A stretch of 30,986 bases of DNA, from positions 1-30,986 of the forward strand of contig NW_003130365.1 of the NCBI RefSeq assembly GCF_000003605.2, given 5' to 3'. Every line of letters starts with the position of its first letter. Position 1 is the stretch's first letter. The stretch is from Saccoglossus kowalevskii. Its lineage: Eukaryota > Hemichordata > Enteropneusta > Harrimaniidae. The position numbers and the translations under genes are program-made. Shown piece after piece: positions 11,101 through 21,146 of the stretch. The notes under the pieces are model-generated. The model saw only the letters and a list, made by a program, of their open reading frames with translations, searched no databases and was not told the DNA's origin.

Positions 11101-14100
11101 ATTGTAAATACACATGCTAGGGTGGGGTGGGGGTGTCTGGGGTTGGAAGTGGCGTGTAACACAATGATACAACAATGTGCATATATTTGCTGAGATAACT
11201 TCATTGTGAAAAATCATGCAGCAGTGAAAAATCTAGCTAAACCTAGTGTTGTCTCATGTGTGATAGGTATGTTCCATCCAACACAAATAACAACCAATTA
11301 GAATGATACTGAAATACTGGGGCACAGATGAATAGGAAAACCAAATTATTTTAAAAGCTTGTATATAAATGTACCAAAATGATAAACCTTTAATTATCTT
11401 AGAAATCTTAGGTACTATGGTAAATGTTTGTCACTTGAAATGCAAGAAGTTAAAATCTGTATTTCTGATGACAGTATCTCTTTCATAGTAGCATGTATTT
11501 TTAACATAGTGTCTGCTACGGTCATTTTTTCCCATTCATTTCGGCTTTCTATGAAGACTTTCAGCAAGGGCTGCGCTACCTGATATGACAGAACTTAATC
11601 ATTCAGTGTACAGATAATATGAATACCTTTTTAACAAGAGCTTCTCTCTCAGAAAAAAAATCAGCAAAGGTGGAGGAGACAAATACACGAACAACTCTCC
11701 ATCCTGTTACTGTTTTATTAGAGTTCTTCTTTCTGTAATATTGTGCACATTGTCTATTAATTCTAGACCAGCATGTCTGTACTATATCTTCAGCTTCCTC
11801 TGTGCTCACTGATTCACCATCCTGCCATTCAACCTTCAATGCTGCTTCCGTCTCAGCTACAAAACAAAGAACTAATTGTTTAGTTTTACATCAATGAAAT
11901 TATTTTACAGAACACATATAATTGAGAATAATAAAACATGACTATATTTTATCTAGAACAAACAAATTCGAACCACATTTTTTGAGGGCTACAATGACAC
12001 CCAGCATTACTGAGCAGACAGCAGACATTGCATTGTGTTTTTTTCTTGTCTAAAAATGTAATAACTACACAAATAGGAATAGATATTAGTTTAAATATTT
12101 CAAAGCAAGACATTTTAAACTTTTCACTAGTAGGGAAGTTTGTGATTAGATTGTTTGATGGCATTCTTTCATTAAATTCCATGTTTTCCCCTGACACACA
12201 CACACACACACACACACATACAGGTGTCCCATGAATTGTGGAGCCACCATTGAATTAACTTTTAATATAGTTGAATTAACTTTTAATATAGTTGCGATAT
12301 GAACTTGATTAAAACGTGTTCCTATATAGGGTTGCGTTTTAATTGGAGTTTAATTAAACTCAATTACAATGCAATACAATGGAGAATTGCACTTTAATTA
12401 AGTTTAATTAAACTAGAGTTGAATATCCCGTGACTGAACATAGAAATGTTTGCGAAGCTTAGGTTTNNNNNNNNNNNNNNNNNNNNNNNNNNNNNNNNNN
12501 NNNNNNNNNNNNNNNNNNNNNNNNNNNNNNNNNNNNNNNNNNNNNNNNNNNNNNNNNNNNNNNNNNNNNNNNNNNNNNNNNNNNNNNNNNNNNNNNNNNN
12601 NNNNNNNNNNNNNNNNNNNNNNNNNNNNNNNNNNNNNNNNNNNNNNNNNNNNNNNNNNNNNNNNNNNNNNNNNNNNNNNNNNNNNNNNNNNNNNNNNNNN
12701 NNAACCTAAGCTTCGCAAACCTGACTTAAATTCGATTAAATATTAATATAAATTATGAAACATTGTGGAGCCACCAATTTGGGGCTCCACTTGTACAAAG
12801 GGCTCCACTTTGTTTGTGTATGTCTGGTCTACAGGCTCCACTTCTACGTCTACACCAACACACACACACACACACACACAAAGTATGACATTGTACTCAA
12901 CATGTGTACATGTGGCTATACAATGTACACATAATACATTTTATAATAAATTGAGTAATTCATTGTGCAACACAGGAGACGCAATGCCCACACTATGCAA
13001 ATAGAGACATAACAACCAGCAGTCCTGGTTCTATAATGTGAGTTAACAATACAAATAAAGTACAGACAGCATTCATCAATCGATGCAGTTCTTTGCCTCA
13101 ATTAAATGACGTAGGGTAATGTCCTCTTTCCACATAATGAGGTTCTTTGTACGGTTGATCACCAGCATAAACATTGTCAACAAAAGTAGTGGTAGTGGTA
13201 GTGAAGGAAATATCGAATCAAATAATGTCTGAAATTATTCAGGTGAATATTCCAAAATCTCTTAAAACAATAATCTGTACAAACTTGAGCCACTATAAAA
13301 ATCAAATTTATATATGTGTGAAAAAAGTGAAATTATGGTTGCACCAATTTAACCTAGAAATAAAATAAAATACTATCAACAAATGAAAGAAAAATTGGTT
13401 TCCGAAAGATTGTCTCTTTAAGAGGAGTGAATCGCCATGACACTCAATGTGGGTCCCATGTTACATACAAAATGCATTATTTGTTTAACACAATTAACAT
13501 CCTTTTAAGATATGAATGTATTTTCTACGAATTCCATTGCTTCTTAATTAAACTAAATATACAATTTAGCTGTTTTCCCAGGAGACTGCTATAACATTAT
13601 TATTATAACAAACAAAACCAAGTTTTATGAAATATTCTAAATATTTTTGAAAATGACTGTACAGGTAGTTAATGTTAATTTCAATCCATAAAACAATATC
13701 AGTTTGCTAAAAATGAAAGGATATAATCACAGTTTATAATGCCTTTACCATATTCAATTATTAAAAATCCATTTACATCGATTCTGAATCAATATTTGTC
13801 AATTTAGATCAATTGTGAATGTACATGAAATTACAAGGACATAACATATGTCAATAACAGTCCCAAAAAACGAATAAATATATTATATTTTCCTCAGACT
13901 GCAACCGTAAATAGTTATTTGGTATGTGTAAATGTTAGTAGTTGATGACATGATAGATCACAGAATAGTTTAGATAATTTCTATGGTTCCTGCATATATA
14001 CTGCAGTATGTCAACAAGTCAACGATACCAATGAATAGATCCCATTATACTGTATACTATACACAATAAGTCAGAAAATATTGATTCACAGTCTGACCAA

Positions 14101-15386
14101 TTGATCTCCATGTACAAATGCTATTCCATTGTGAACCCTGGTTACAAGGCTAACAATTGTAATAAATATAGTATATGGAGTAATGCTAAAACATTTACGC
14201 TAAAATGATATGTACCAGATCTATTTTATTTGCTGGTTTTGTAGGACAATTTTTATTTTCACTGGGAGATATTATAAATTAATAAATATAGTATCATGGG
14301 CACACAGTGGGAAATACACTAAACAATACAAATGTATTATTCTTAAAAACAAGTTTCCATGGCAGAACAAATGTCACTAAATGTAGTATTAGCAAAATGA
14401 ACTGTTTTCTCCCTCTGTTTTAAAAGAGGTACCAAAACTAACAATACAGGAAAAACCAAAACAAGACGATCAAATTTCTAGACAAAAAGAAATGGTTAAT
14501 TTGTATTTTCTGAATAGCTGGTGTAAGCATTTCACTTTTAATTGGATGTTCTTGTATATTACCTCCTCTGTAAAACAGTTTTAAATGTGTTTCACCACAT
14601 CATTTACCATAAAATGTAGGCGTCGCTCTAATTCAGGTGACAGGAAAGATTGAAATTTTTGAAAAAATACACCTAAATTGGTAGATTGGTACATTATTGT
14701 ACCTTCCCATTTCAATTTGTAAGCAATGGGCACTTATCCTCAGTTTGGTCATTGCAGAGAGATATAGCATTTTATTTTTATGGTATGTGCTTTTGACATT
14801 GAGCATAATTTCTTTACAACTTTTCTGGCATTGAGCTTCAAGTTTTCTATAATGCTTCACTGTGTTTTAATTCATTGTTTTTCCAGACATTGAGTTTTAA
14901 TTCATACTATATTTGAATCACACTAGATACCCACATTGTGTTCCTAAGTTGTGCATTCTTAAACCAAGCATATATACTTTGTGCATTAATTTTAGAATTT
15001 AAGTACAACTCAAAATACAAATCAACAGTATATGATATTCAGTCTGAGTTAGAAATTCTGAAGGATTAGATTCCATTCTCTGGTATCCTTTCACTGTCCT
15101 TTCTACATGTAGTTTATATAGAAATGCAGATATTAAGTGAACAATCAATCAATCATTGATATCACAGGATCAATAGTTTTAACTTACCTCGCTGCTTATC
15201 TTTGCTTTCCTTGATATTATTTAACAATCCTTGACATTGTGTAAACACTGCTTGTTGCTGTTCTCGTGAAAGTGTTCTGATCTTGCAGGATGCACGACTA
15301 GACAGAGCACTGCGGTCCAATTTTCCCTCAGAAACAAGTTGTTTTTCCAAGGGGCTTAGTTTTGGCAATGACACAACGGTTCCCAT
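2033..15386 (-). CDS. DUF4062-NACHT (STAND NTPase) protein, 5' part, nine exons
   Basis: Exons at 15386-15188, 11856-11627, 10876-10692, 10275-10047, 5629-5534, 5201-5090, 4870-4431, 3457-3355 and 2160-2033 all have GT-AG borders and join in one frame into 574 codons without a stop. Residues 1-6 are MGTVVS, which fits N-myristoylation (Gly2, Ser6); vertebrate nephrocystin-3, a distant relative, starts similarly. Residues about 121-280 form a DUF4062 domain (FVSSTF, ECDLRWGV, RYGW, THMEILHG, LRDP). Residues about 366-574 start a NACHT/STAND NTPase with Walker A GSPGTGKS (478-485) and Walker B LLIVIDAVNQ (565-574). The family matches animal proteins usually annotated as TPR repeat-containing protein DDB_G0287407-like, which carry C-terminal TPRs; those would lie beyond the left edge. 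Such proteins are thought to be nucleotide-switched scaffolds or sensors in the cytosol. The substrate or ligand is unknown. Domain calls are firm; the precise name is inferred. Confidence 0.88.
2735..3293. mobile_element. TTAA-flanked terminal-inverted-repeat element (piggyBac-type MITE?)
   Basis: The inverted termini GGTAGAAGCCT (2735-2745) and AGGCTTCTACC (3283-3293) are perfect over 11 bp and are each flanked outside by TTAA (2731-2734 and 3294-3297). The 559-bp body is AT-rich and non-coding. TTAA duplication is the hallmark of piggyBac-family transposition. It lies in intron 8 of the NACHT gene. Confidence 0.65.
3355..3457 (-). CDS. NACHT gene exon 8
   Basis: Residues 498-531 plus one base. 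The acceptor is TTTTTTTAG|GCTGG and the donor GATG|GTACGT (phase 1). It reads AGLDIFYHFVGSCPSSIHY, then NLIKRLCKYL. The FYHFVG strand after the P-loop helix is typical of this NACHT/STAND subgroup. Confidence 0.88.
3904..4051. mobile_element. Small TA-flanked MITE, 148 bp
   Basis: The termini CTGTGGAATACTTTATTTT (from 3904) and AAAATAAAGTATTTTACAG (to 4051) are inverted repeats with two mismatches in 19 bases, flanked by TA at 3902-3903 and 4052-4053. There is no coding capacity. Target and length suggest a Tc1/mariner-mobilised MITE. It lies in intron 7 of the NACHT gene. Confidence 0.65.
4431..4870 (-). CDS. NACHT gene exon 7 (Walker A P-loop)
   Basis: Residues 351-497, the largest exon here (440 bases, ending in phase 0). 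It starts with HRNYVLQKGSTVFGRD, the usual entry to the NTPase, and ends with LLVVVGSPGTGKSALMA, whose Walker A motif is at 478-485. Between them (about 379-471) lies a low-complexity Ser/Asp/Glu-rich stretch that relatives, as I recall them, largely lack. The acceptor is TTATTTCAG|AGAAT and the donor GAAAAA|GTGAGT. Confidence 0.9.
5090..5201 (-). CDS. NACHT gene exon 6 (helical linker before NTPase)
   Basis: Residues 314-350 plus one base. The acceptor is TTTGTTTGACAG|ATACAA and the donor CAAGAAG|GTAATA (phase 1). The product includes LDEFCEHVLTFFKAAIERTYP, an amphipathic helix common to this family just upstream of the NTPase. Confidence 0.82.
5534..5629 (-). CDS. NACHT gene exon 5 (linker region)
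   Basis: Residues 282-313, 96 bases, phase 0 to phase 0. The acceptor is TTTTCACAG|GAATTG and the donor GAAGTG|GTAAGA. The product, ELKRYLHEEFSD followed by VFEYSCDVDGVDDSTGRE, continues the DUF4062-adjacent region found in relatives. As a symmetric phase 0-0 exon it could be skipped without a frameshift. It lies 4.4 kb downstream of exon 4. Confidence 0.8.
6641..7213. mobile_element. TA-flanked MITE, 573 bp
   Basis: Perfect 12-bp inverted termini, CTGTAAAACATG (6641-6652) and CATGTTTTACAG (7202-7213), are bordered by TA at 6639-6640 and 7214-7215. Weaker inverted similarity continues inward (the gcgaatt / tagcgaa motifs). A (TA)n run lies inside. No transposase is present. The termini share CTGTRRAA with the 148-bp element at 3904. 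Confidence 0.65.
7888..8260 (+). repeat. 157-bp element, copy 2
   Basis: Two diverged monomers (caaagc motif at about 7900 and 8055) are followed by a duplicated GAC-rich tail (ggacaatcactcata occurs twice) and a decayed terminal hairpin (about 8226-8254, agctccact to agcgaagct). It has the same orientation as copy 1. Confidence 0.7.
10047..10275 (-). CDS. NACHT gene exon 4 (end of DUF4062)
   Basis: Residues 205-281. The acceptor is ATCCACACAG|ATATGG and the donor CTCAAA|GTAAGA (phase 0). With the two bases from exon 3 it reads RYGWNP, YEWVPNLSMTHMEILHGA and FMLRDPCY, standard for the C-terminal half of DUF4062, followed by an acidic linker (FLEEDELPKSQLK). Confidence 0.9.
10692..10876 (-). 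CDS. NACHT gene exon 3 (DUF4062 core)
   Basis: Residues 144-204 plus two bases. The acceptor is TTGTAG|GTATTC and the donor GAAAG|GTGAGAA (phase 2). It carries the DUF4062 motifs VFPELKEWCE, IECDLRWGV (160-168), TTGETIATCLEEIDRC and PFFLGMLGER, which are the most conserved block of the family. Confidence 0.9.
11627..11856 (-). CDS. NACHT gene exon 2 (start of DUF4062)
   Basis: Residues 67-143. The acceptor is TTTGTTTTGTAG|CT and the donor AAAAAG|GTATTC (phase 0). It ends with the hallmark first strand of DUF4062, VVRVFVSSTFADFFSERE (about 121-138). The preceding part (about 85-119) is a Glu/Lys-rich helical linker containing CWSRINRQC. Confidence 0.88.
12193..12219 (+). repeat. (CA)n microsatellite
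   Basis: A run of about 13 CA dinucleotides ending in ATACAGG. Simple repeat within intron 1 of the NACHT gene. Confidence 0.9.
12235..12776. repeat. Candidate inserted element with 15-bp direct flanks and an assembly gap
   Basis: ATTGTGGAGCCACCA occurs at 12235-12249 and again at 12762-12776 in the same orientation, like a target-site duplication. Inside are a 21-bp direct duplication (12250-12291), a 16-bp palindrome GAGTTTAATTAAACTC (12346-12361), and 18-bp perfect inverted arms (12448-12465 and 12703-12720) directly bordering 236 Ns. The element type is not recognised. Confidence 0.5.
12467..12702. other. Assembly gap (236 N)
   Basis: Run of N. Both borders carry the same 18-base sequence in inverted orientation, so the missing DNA may be the loop or core of an inverted repeat, or the join may be artefactual. 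Confidence 0.99.
12857..12881 (+). repeat. (CA)n microsatellite
   Basis: A run of about 12 CA dinucleotides following a stretch with several GGCTCCAC motifs (about 12783, 12800, 12834). Confidence 0.85.
15188..15386 (-). CDS. NACHT gene exon 1 (start codon, myristoylation signal)
   Basis: Codons 1-66 plus one base. The ATG is at 15386-15384 and is followed by GTVVS, a myristoylation-type N terminus. The rest is charged and probably helical (KLSPLEKQLVSEGKLDR, then a Q/K/E-rich stretch). The donor is CGAG|GTAAGTT (phase 1). This start was chosen because it is the only Met in the open exon, and it gives a continuous frame into exon 2. The N-terminal region is not a domain I recognise. Confidence 0.8.
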
Positions 15387-15918
15387 TGTTTATTTCAATA
15401 TTGAATCCTCATAACATGACATCAACACACATGTCACATGATCAGTGACATCATCACTCCTGTCACATGATCAGTTCAGAGGTAGATACTAAGTATATCA
15501 ATGAAATTTTGGCGAATAATTGCCGCAAATATCTTTTTAAGATCTCGTTGATAGTCCAGACCACCTCTCTGTTAATAATAAAAAAAACACTTACTCATAC
15601 ATGTAATGTGATCACAAAATGGAAAAAAAGAAATTTCTTAATACACCATGTCACATGAATGTCTCAAAATCATGTTTGAACACTCAGGTTGGAGACAAAA
15701 ATATTGTCCAAACAATAGAAATACAATAACATTTTGACTTTTATGATTTCCCAAAACATTTTTGAAAAGAGAAAAAAATATTGAACCTTTTTCCTGTTGC
15801 GAAAAAATTGGCTATATTTAACACTGTGGATCTGCCTGATTACCGGTAAACAAGAAGCCGCTCTTACATTTGCATCAACGTGTACAATCCTCTACTAGCA
15901 TCTCAACTAACCCTACAG

Positions 15919-16035
15919 AGTCTGCAGAGCTGTCATACAGTGTGTACACTCCATGCTCCACTACAGAGCTGTCATACAGTGTGTACACTCCATGCTCCAC
16001 TACAGAGCTGTCATACAGTGTGTACACTCTTTGCT
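15919..16035 (+). repeat. 39-bp tandem repeat, three copies
   Basis: The core cagagctgtcatacagtgtg starts at 15925, 15964 and 16003, an exact 39-bp period. Because 39 is divisible by three, overlapping open frames arise here. They look incidental. Confidence 0.9.
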
Positions 16036-16741
16036 CTGTGGGTGTCTGGTGTAGTGTTACTACATGTAGGTCAAAAATTTTAAAAGAATCTACCAGTACA
16101 AGTAATCAACATAACAATAAGGGTTATTATGGTTTGTGATAAAAGAAACAATAGCTAGCCAAATACATTGTATTCCTAAATGATATGACCCTGTCTGTAT
16201 TCGTGTATTGGGCTTTCCGTAATTCTCTCCTGAAAAACATTACTTACACGGATTATGTTGTATGTGTGTTCGGGATGGAGCAAGGTTCTTATGCACAAGA
16301 TATTTTTCTTTTACTGATTTCCATTTGCTAACTAATATTGGAACACAATTACTTTCCTGAACGACATTCCATAATCGACACAGTAATATTACAAAATGAA
16401 CGCTCGATTAGTTCAGCGAGCAAAACAACTATATGTTGCACTAAACACTGACTATGTAGCTGACTGCGGCAATCATTCAATCACCGAGCTAGTCCGGTGG
16501 AAGCTTGGTCACTCTGTGTTCAACCAGTAATACAGCTCCCTGGTTCAACCACCGTCCCTGGTTCAACAGATAGATGGACAGCAAATATTTGAATGTAATT
16601 AAATCAAAACAAGGATTCCATACACTTCTGTGTGAGTGTATTTCCGGGCAATGTTTTTATACCACAGTCCAACTACTGATGTATTGTTTTACTTGAAATA
16701 TATCATAAAACTGTAGATATATTAGAAAATCGATCACCTAC

Positions 16742-16822
16742 CTCGCCTCACGACGTGTTTACACACTAGTAGTGGTAGGAATTACATATCAGACTAACAC
16801 ACAAGGCAACCCCGTGACGTCA
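16742..16822 (-). promoter_or_regulatory. Possible upstream non-coding exon or promoter of the NACHT gene
   Basis: On the minus strand GCGAG|GTAGGT is a good splice donor with its last exon base at 16742. A perfect cAMP-response-element palindrome, TGACGTCA, lies 5' of it at 16815-16822. This would suit a promoter plus a 5' UTR exon 1.4 kb upstream of the start codon. The matching acceptor near 15410-15430 is weak, so this is a guess. Confidence 0.25.
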
Positions 16823-17769
16823 TGCAACCTCGTACAAGAATACTTTTCTATGATTAAACAAAATGTTTATCCCTCCGAAAACAGATAATGTATTTTAGTT
16901 TTGTGTATTTGGTATTAATTACTATTAATAATCAACTACTTTTGTGTGTCAAACCAAAATTATCAGTTGGTTCTACGTTTTATTGATAATCGGTTGTGTT
17001 GTCATTATGGCTAGCGGACCACAAACATACCGAGTTGCCATGCCACCACCGTTAGCTTCCGAGTTATCGTTCGCGGCTTTTTCGATCTATTAAATACAGT
17101 GAAAATGTTATCACAATTTTTTTTTTTGAAAAGTTCTTCCTATTTATAGATTTGGATATAAGCTGTAGCATGTTGAGTTTGATTATTTGTTTTGTTTTCG
17201 ACCTATTAAATATGAGGGAAATTTATCGTAATATACTGTTTCAAAAGTGCTCCATATATGCGATAATCCTTTTAGTGTAACAATCACGGTTTTCGAGAAA
17301 ATCCTGTGACAAAACGTCAAAATGTAAAGACATGATGAGAAATAGTATTCGTAATAGTATTAGTGCCCTTTAAAGAATATTTGACTCATACCCATTGATA
17401 ATTTGAACTCCTGATTTCAGCGAAATCAACTTTGGAGATATTAGCGCCCTCATCGCCAACATAGTAAGTGCAAAGACATATAATGTCCATCGTACACTTT
17501 CAGATTTGTAGCGCATCTCGTAAAGATTAACAAAATTAAACCTACTATCTCATACACTCAAATTCTTGTCAGAGTTTAGTCGTTATAACTTTCCCACGAT
17601 ATCATTGAACATTTCACTCGGGACAAACACATTCCATGCGAAGGTCAGTTTTCATGGCAGTTTAGAAATGATACAATAACTGTATTTCATCTCAATTTCA
17701 TAAAATAACAAATGCTAATCACTAACCTCGCAATAGTGATGGGAAATATCGGAGATATTTACTAAATAT

Positions 17770-17895
17770 TTACAACACCGCCCTCAGAGTCGAGTATACC
17801 ACAACATTTTGACCAGTTTCACGTACCACCCTCAGAGTTGAGCATACCACAACATATTTACCAGTTTCACGTACCACCCTCAGAGGCGAGTACAC
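17770..17895 (+). repeat. 48-bp tandem repeat, about 2.5 copies
   Basis: The motif ccctcagag starts at 17781, 17829 and 17877 with the shared context taccacaacat and ccagtttcacgtacca, a 48-bp period. No coding sense was found. Confidence 0.85.
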
Positions 17896-18815
17896 AACGC
17901 CCACCCCCCAACATTTTGTTCAAGGGGGCGACCGCTCCCTCTGCCCCCTGTGCCGCCGCCACTGATGAAGGACAGTAACAAAGATGGGGATGTGGACAAC
18001 TAATAAAAAGGCTTGTGCTCTGTTTTGAACATTTGTCTAAATGTGCTTCCGTAATTTGCACAGTAAAACATGTATTACCATTTATTTTAAATGAACAAAC
18101 TATAACATACACATGGAATAGTCACGATTGCAAGGTCATATGTTTGCATCCTGGACAACACTCTTAATGTAACTTGTTTTCACAATGCATTCAATACTGT
18201 TTGTGAAAACCAAGCTAATTCTTTGGCAATTAGCCCTTGCGTAACATTATATATAAAGCATATAAGACAGCATTGTACCTTTTACGAATGGAAACACTTA
18301 TCAGAAATACTACAGTACGGTGTATAATGTATTTAATAATGATTTAATTAATTTAATTTAATAATTTAGAATAAACAAGTCTAATAAATTTACTAAATTT
18401 TTTTGTATTTGTCACTTGTTCCTGTGTTGTGTATCTTTAAGATTTTATCAAAGCATTCGACAATGTTCCACTATTTAGATTAGCCAAGACGCTTCATTGC
18501 ACGTGCGCTATAATAAAAATATTATTTAAAAAAAATTATTTTATTCCACATTGTTAACTTTTTGGTGCCATTATATTACATTTCTGCAGTCCGTCACATC
18601 TCCTGTCGATTTACGACTTAACTGTCAAAAGCAACACTATCTACTCCACAGTTAATGGTTTCCATTTTACATGAGCCACCAAACAATCTGTTGTAGTCTG
18701 TAGACATTACATTAGCATACATCAAACATTATTGTGTTCTCTATAAAATAGTATGAGGAAAATGGTGGAACATGAAAGTGTACAAAATTATCCGCTATAA
18801 AATATATATACTTTT

Positions 18816-19160
18816 AGCCCCGTTATCGACTCGTCGAGCGGAGCCTATTATATGAGATTGTCCGTCGCCGACTATCGTCGTCCACGTCAACTTTTTACTT
18901 TAATTTTCGACTTCTTCTTGAAAACTACAAGTCTGATTGCTTTGATACTTGGGTATATGCACCTTTCTTATAGTTATTCATTTCGTGATGATATCCTTAA
19001 TTCTCTAATTTTGGTGAATATGCTTGTCATGTTTGGTAAAAAGTGATATTTTCGACTACTTGTTGAAAACTGAATGTTTGATTACTCTGATATTATATAT
19101 ATAGGTACCTCAAGTGGACCGATCTCTGTTATCTTAATTTTTTTAATTGAAATGTGCATT
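18816..19160 (-). repeat. 157-bp element, copy 3 (reverse orientation)
   Basis: Reading the minus strand gives the same monomers (tcaaagcaatcagacttg, caaaaatatcactttttacca-like), the GAC-rich tail and a hairpin-like end (about 18816-18848) as at 424-1040 and 7888-8260. Two diverged monomers are visible. Short open frames on the plus strand here are by-products of the repeat. Confidence 0.65.
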
Positions 19161-19717
19161 GCTACTAGTAACAGTGGAGCTATCTCAGCGGACAGGCTAC
19201 TTGTATTAGAATATTATGCCACGCCCATTGTTGAAACACCACGATCTCATTGGTATCAGACCGCATAACTGGTAAATTCCGTGGTCAGTTCTCGAACATA
19301 TGCGAACGCGATAGTGAGTGGGACAGCAATATCTTATGTACGGTTCGTCTAAACCCATCATGATGCTTTCACGTAACATTGTCATCGTATTTTCCCGTGT
19401 CGTATACTGAACCTAAATGTTGATATTTTCTTTTGAAGCCAAAAATCAAATTTGCGTTCGCAAGTTATACTGATTGGAATCTGATTGACATCTGACAATA
19501 AAGTTATTCATTGTCTTCAGTAAAATAATCCCCCTACGCATTGTTTGTTACGTATTTATTGTTCCTTTCCCTCGGCCTCATTGTAAATAAGTACTTATAG
19601 CAACTTAAGGGGCTACCGAGATATTAAATAAAATTAACTGAAGTAAACAGATTAATCTTAATGGAAAATGCTTCACATTGAATATTAATTTTGGAATAAA
19701 GTCCATCTCTGACTTTC

Positions 19718-19881
19718 AGCTATTAGTAAGGCGAGCGGATAAAACACTGCTCGGCAGTGTTCGGCTATTGGAAAGGCGAGTGGATAAAGAACTGCTCGGA
19801 AGTGTTCGGCTATTGGAAAGGCGAGTGGATAAAGAACTGCTCGGAAGTGTTCGGCTATTGGAAAGGCGAGTGGATAAAGAG
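19718..19881 (+). repeat. 45-bp minisatellite, upstream block (4 units)
   Basis: The core (c)ggctattgg starts at 19718, 19762, 19807 and 19852 (periods 44, 45, 45). Units of this block read ggaaaggcgagtgg where the main block mostly reads ggcaaggcgagtgg. Confidence 0.9.
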
Positions 19882-20396
19882 GGGAGGCAAGGGGGGTAGC
19901 TGGTACGGTTTTACGGGAAATAAAAAGGGCTTTTCACAATTTACGAAGAAAAAAAAGACGTTTTTACAGTTTACAGTGTTAACAAATGTAACATTGAATG
20001 GTCCGAAGAGCTCTCCGACTCAAATTCTCCACATTGCTGCGCCGTGTGAAGAGACGCATGCGCATATTACCCTCGTAATGCTCTTCATTCGGTTAGAGGG
20101 CCTTTTACGTCTTGACATTCAATTTTGTAGTGAATTGTGTCTTCTAGTCGTTTTACAGTTTCTAAAATGTAATTTCCCTGGATTATTCTTTACGATTTTT
20201 TTATTTGGATTTGAATTTTTGTACGTACGAGAAAAATGACACATTTTTACAGTGTACGAAAAAAATATTTGATTGATTACGTTGTACGTCTAGCCTGTGA
20301 TTACAGAATTACGGAATTTATTTTTTGTATTTACGTTGTACGAACAAAAAATATTGCAATTACGTTGAACGAAAATAACCCTTGCCCCCCCCCCTC

Positions 20397-21146
20397 GATA
20401 AAGAACTGTCCGGCAGTGTTCGGCTATTGGAAAGGCGAGTGGCTAAAGAACAGCTCGGCAGTGTTCAGCTATTGAAAAGGCGAGTGGATATGAAAGAACT
20501 GTCCGGCAGTGTTCGGCTATTGGCAAGGCGAGTGGATAAAGAACTTCTCGGCAGAGTTCGGCTATTGGCAAGGCGAGTGGATAAAGAACTTCTCGGCAGT
20601 GTTCGGCTATTGGCAAAGCGAGTGGATAAAGAACTTCTCGGCAGTGTTCGGCTATTGGCAAGGCGAGTGGATAAAGAACTTCTCGGCAGTGTTCGGCTAT
20701 TGGCAAGGCGAGTGGATAAAGAACTTCTCGGCAGTGTTCGGCTATTGGCAAGGCGAGTGGATAAAGAACTGTCCGACAGTGTTCGGCTATTGGCAAGGCG
20801 AGTGGATAAAGAACTTCTCGGCAGTGTTCGGCTATTGGCAAGGCGAGTGGATAAAGAACTGCCCGGCAGTGTTCGGCTATTGGCAAGGCGAGTGGATAAA
20901 GAACTTCTCGGCTATTGGCAAGGCGCGTGGATAAAAGCAGCTCGGCAGTGTTCGGCTATTGGCAAGGCGAGTGGATAAAGAACTGCTCGGCTATTGGCAA
21001 GGCGCGTGGATAAAAGCAGCTCGGCAGTGTTCGGCTATTGGCAAGGCGAGTGGATAAAAGCTGCTCGGTAGTGTTCGGCTATTGGCAAGGCGAGTGGATA
21101 AAAGCTGATCGGCAGTGTTCGGCTATTGGCAAGGCGAGTGGATACC
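20397..21146 (+). repeat. 45-bp minisatellite, main block (17 units)
   Basis: Core starts at 20421, 20466, 20514, 20559, 20604, 20649, 20694, 20739, 20784, 20829, 20874, 20909, 20953, 20988, 21032, 21076 and 21120. The period is 45 bases in the centre (one 48) and 35 or 44 towards the 3' end. Because 45 is a multiple of three, long frames open on both strands (up to 198 codons), but there is no domain and the frame is lost in the 35/44-bp units. Every unit carries ATTGG, an inverted CCAAT pentamer, except the second, where it reads ATTGA. Confidence 0.92.

Larger units (their letters stand above)
11857..15187 (-). other. Intron 1 of the NACHT gene (3.3 kb)
   Basis: It contains two (CA)n microsatellites, a repeat-like block with the assembly gap (12235-12776), and AT-rich sequence from 13000 to 15180 in which I see no exon, RNA gene or recognisable element. 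Short open frames here are not supported. Confidence 0.65.

Noticed and set aside
12413-12746. Open frames spanning the N run
   Set aside because: They are open only because N codons cannot be stops; the flanking bases are repeat arms.
17008-17094. 28-codon frame starting ATGGCTAGC
   Set aside because: The start context is fair, but it is short, has no domain and no convincing splice donor.
18852-19268. Two plus-strand frames of 64 codons with hydrophobic stretches
   Set aside because: They lie in the inverted copy of the 157-bp element; the same sequence elsewhere is non-coding.
20443-20886. Minus-strand repetitive frame of 147 codons as a gene
   Set aside because: It is a by-product of a 45-bp repeat divisible by three, with no start context, splice support or domain.
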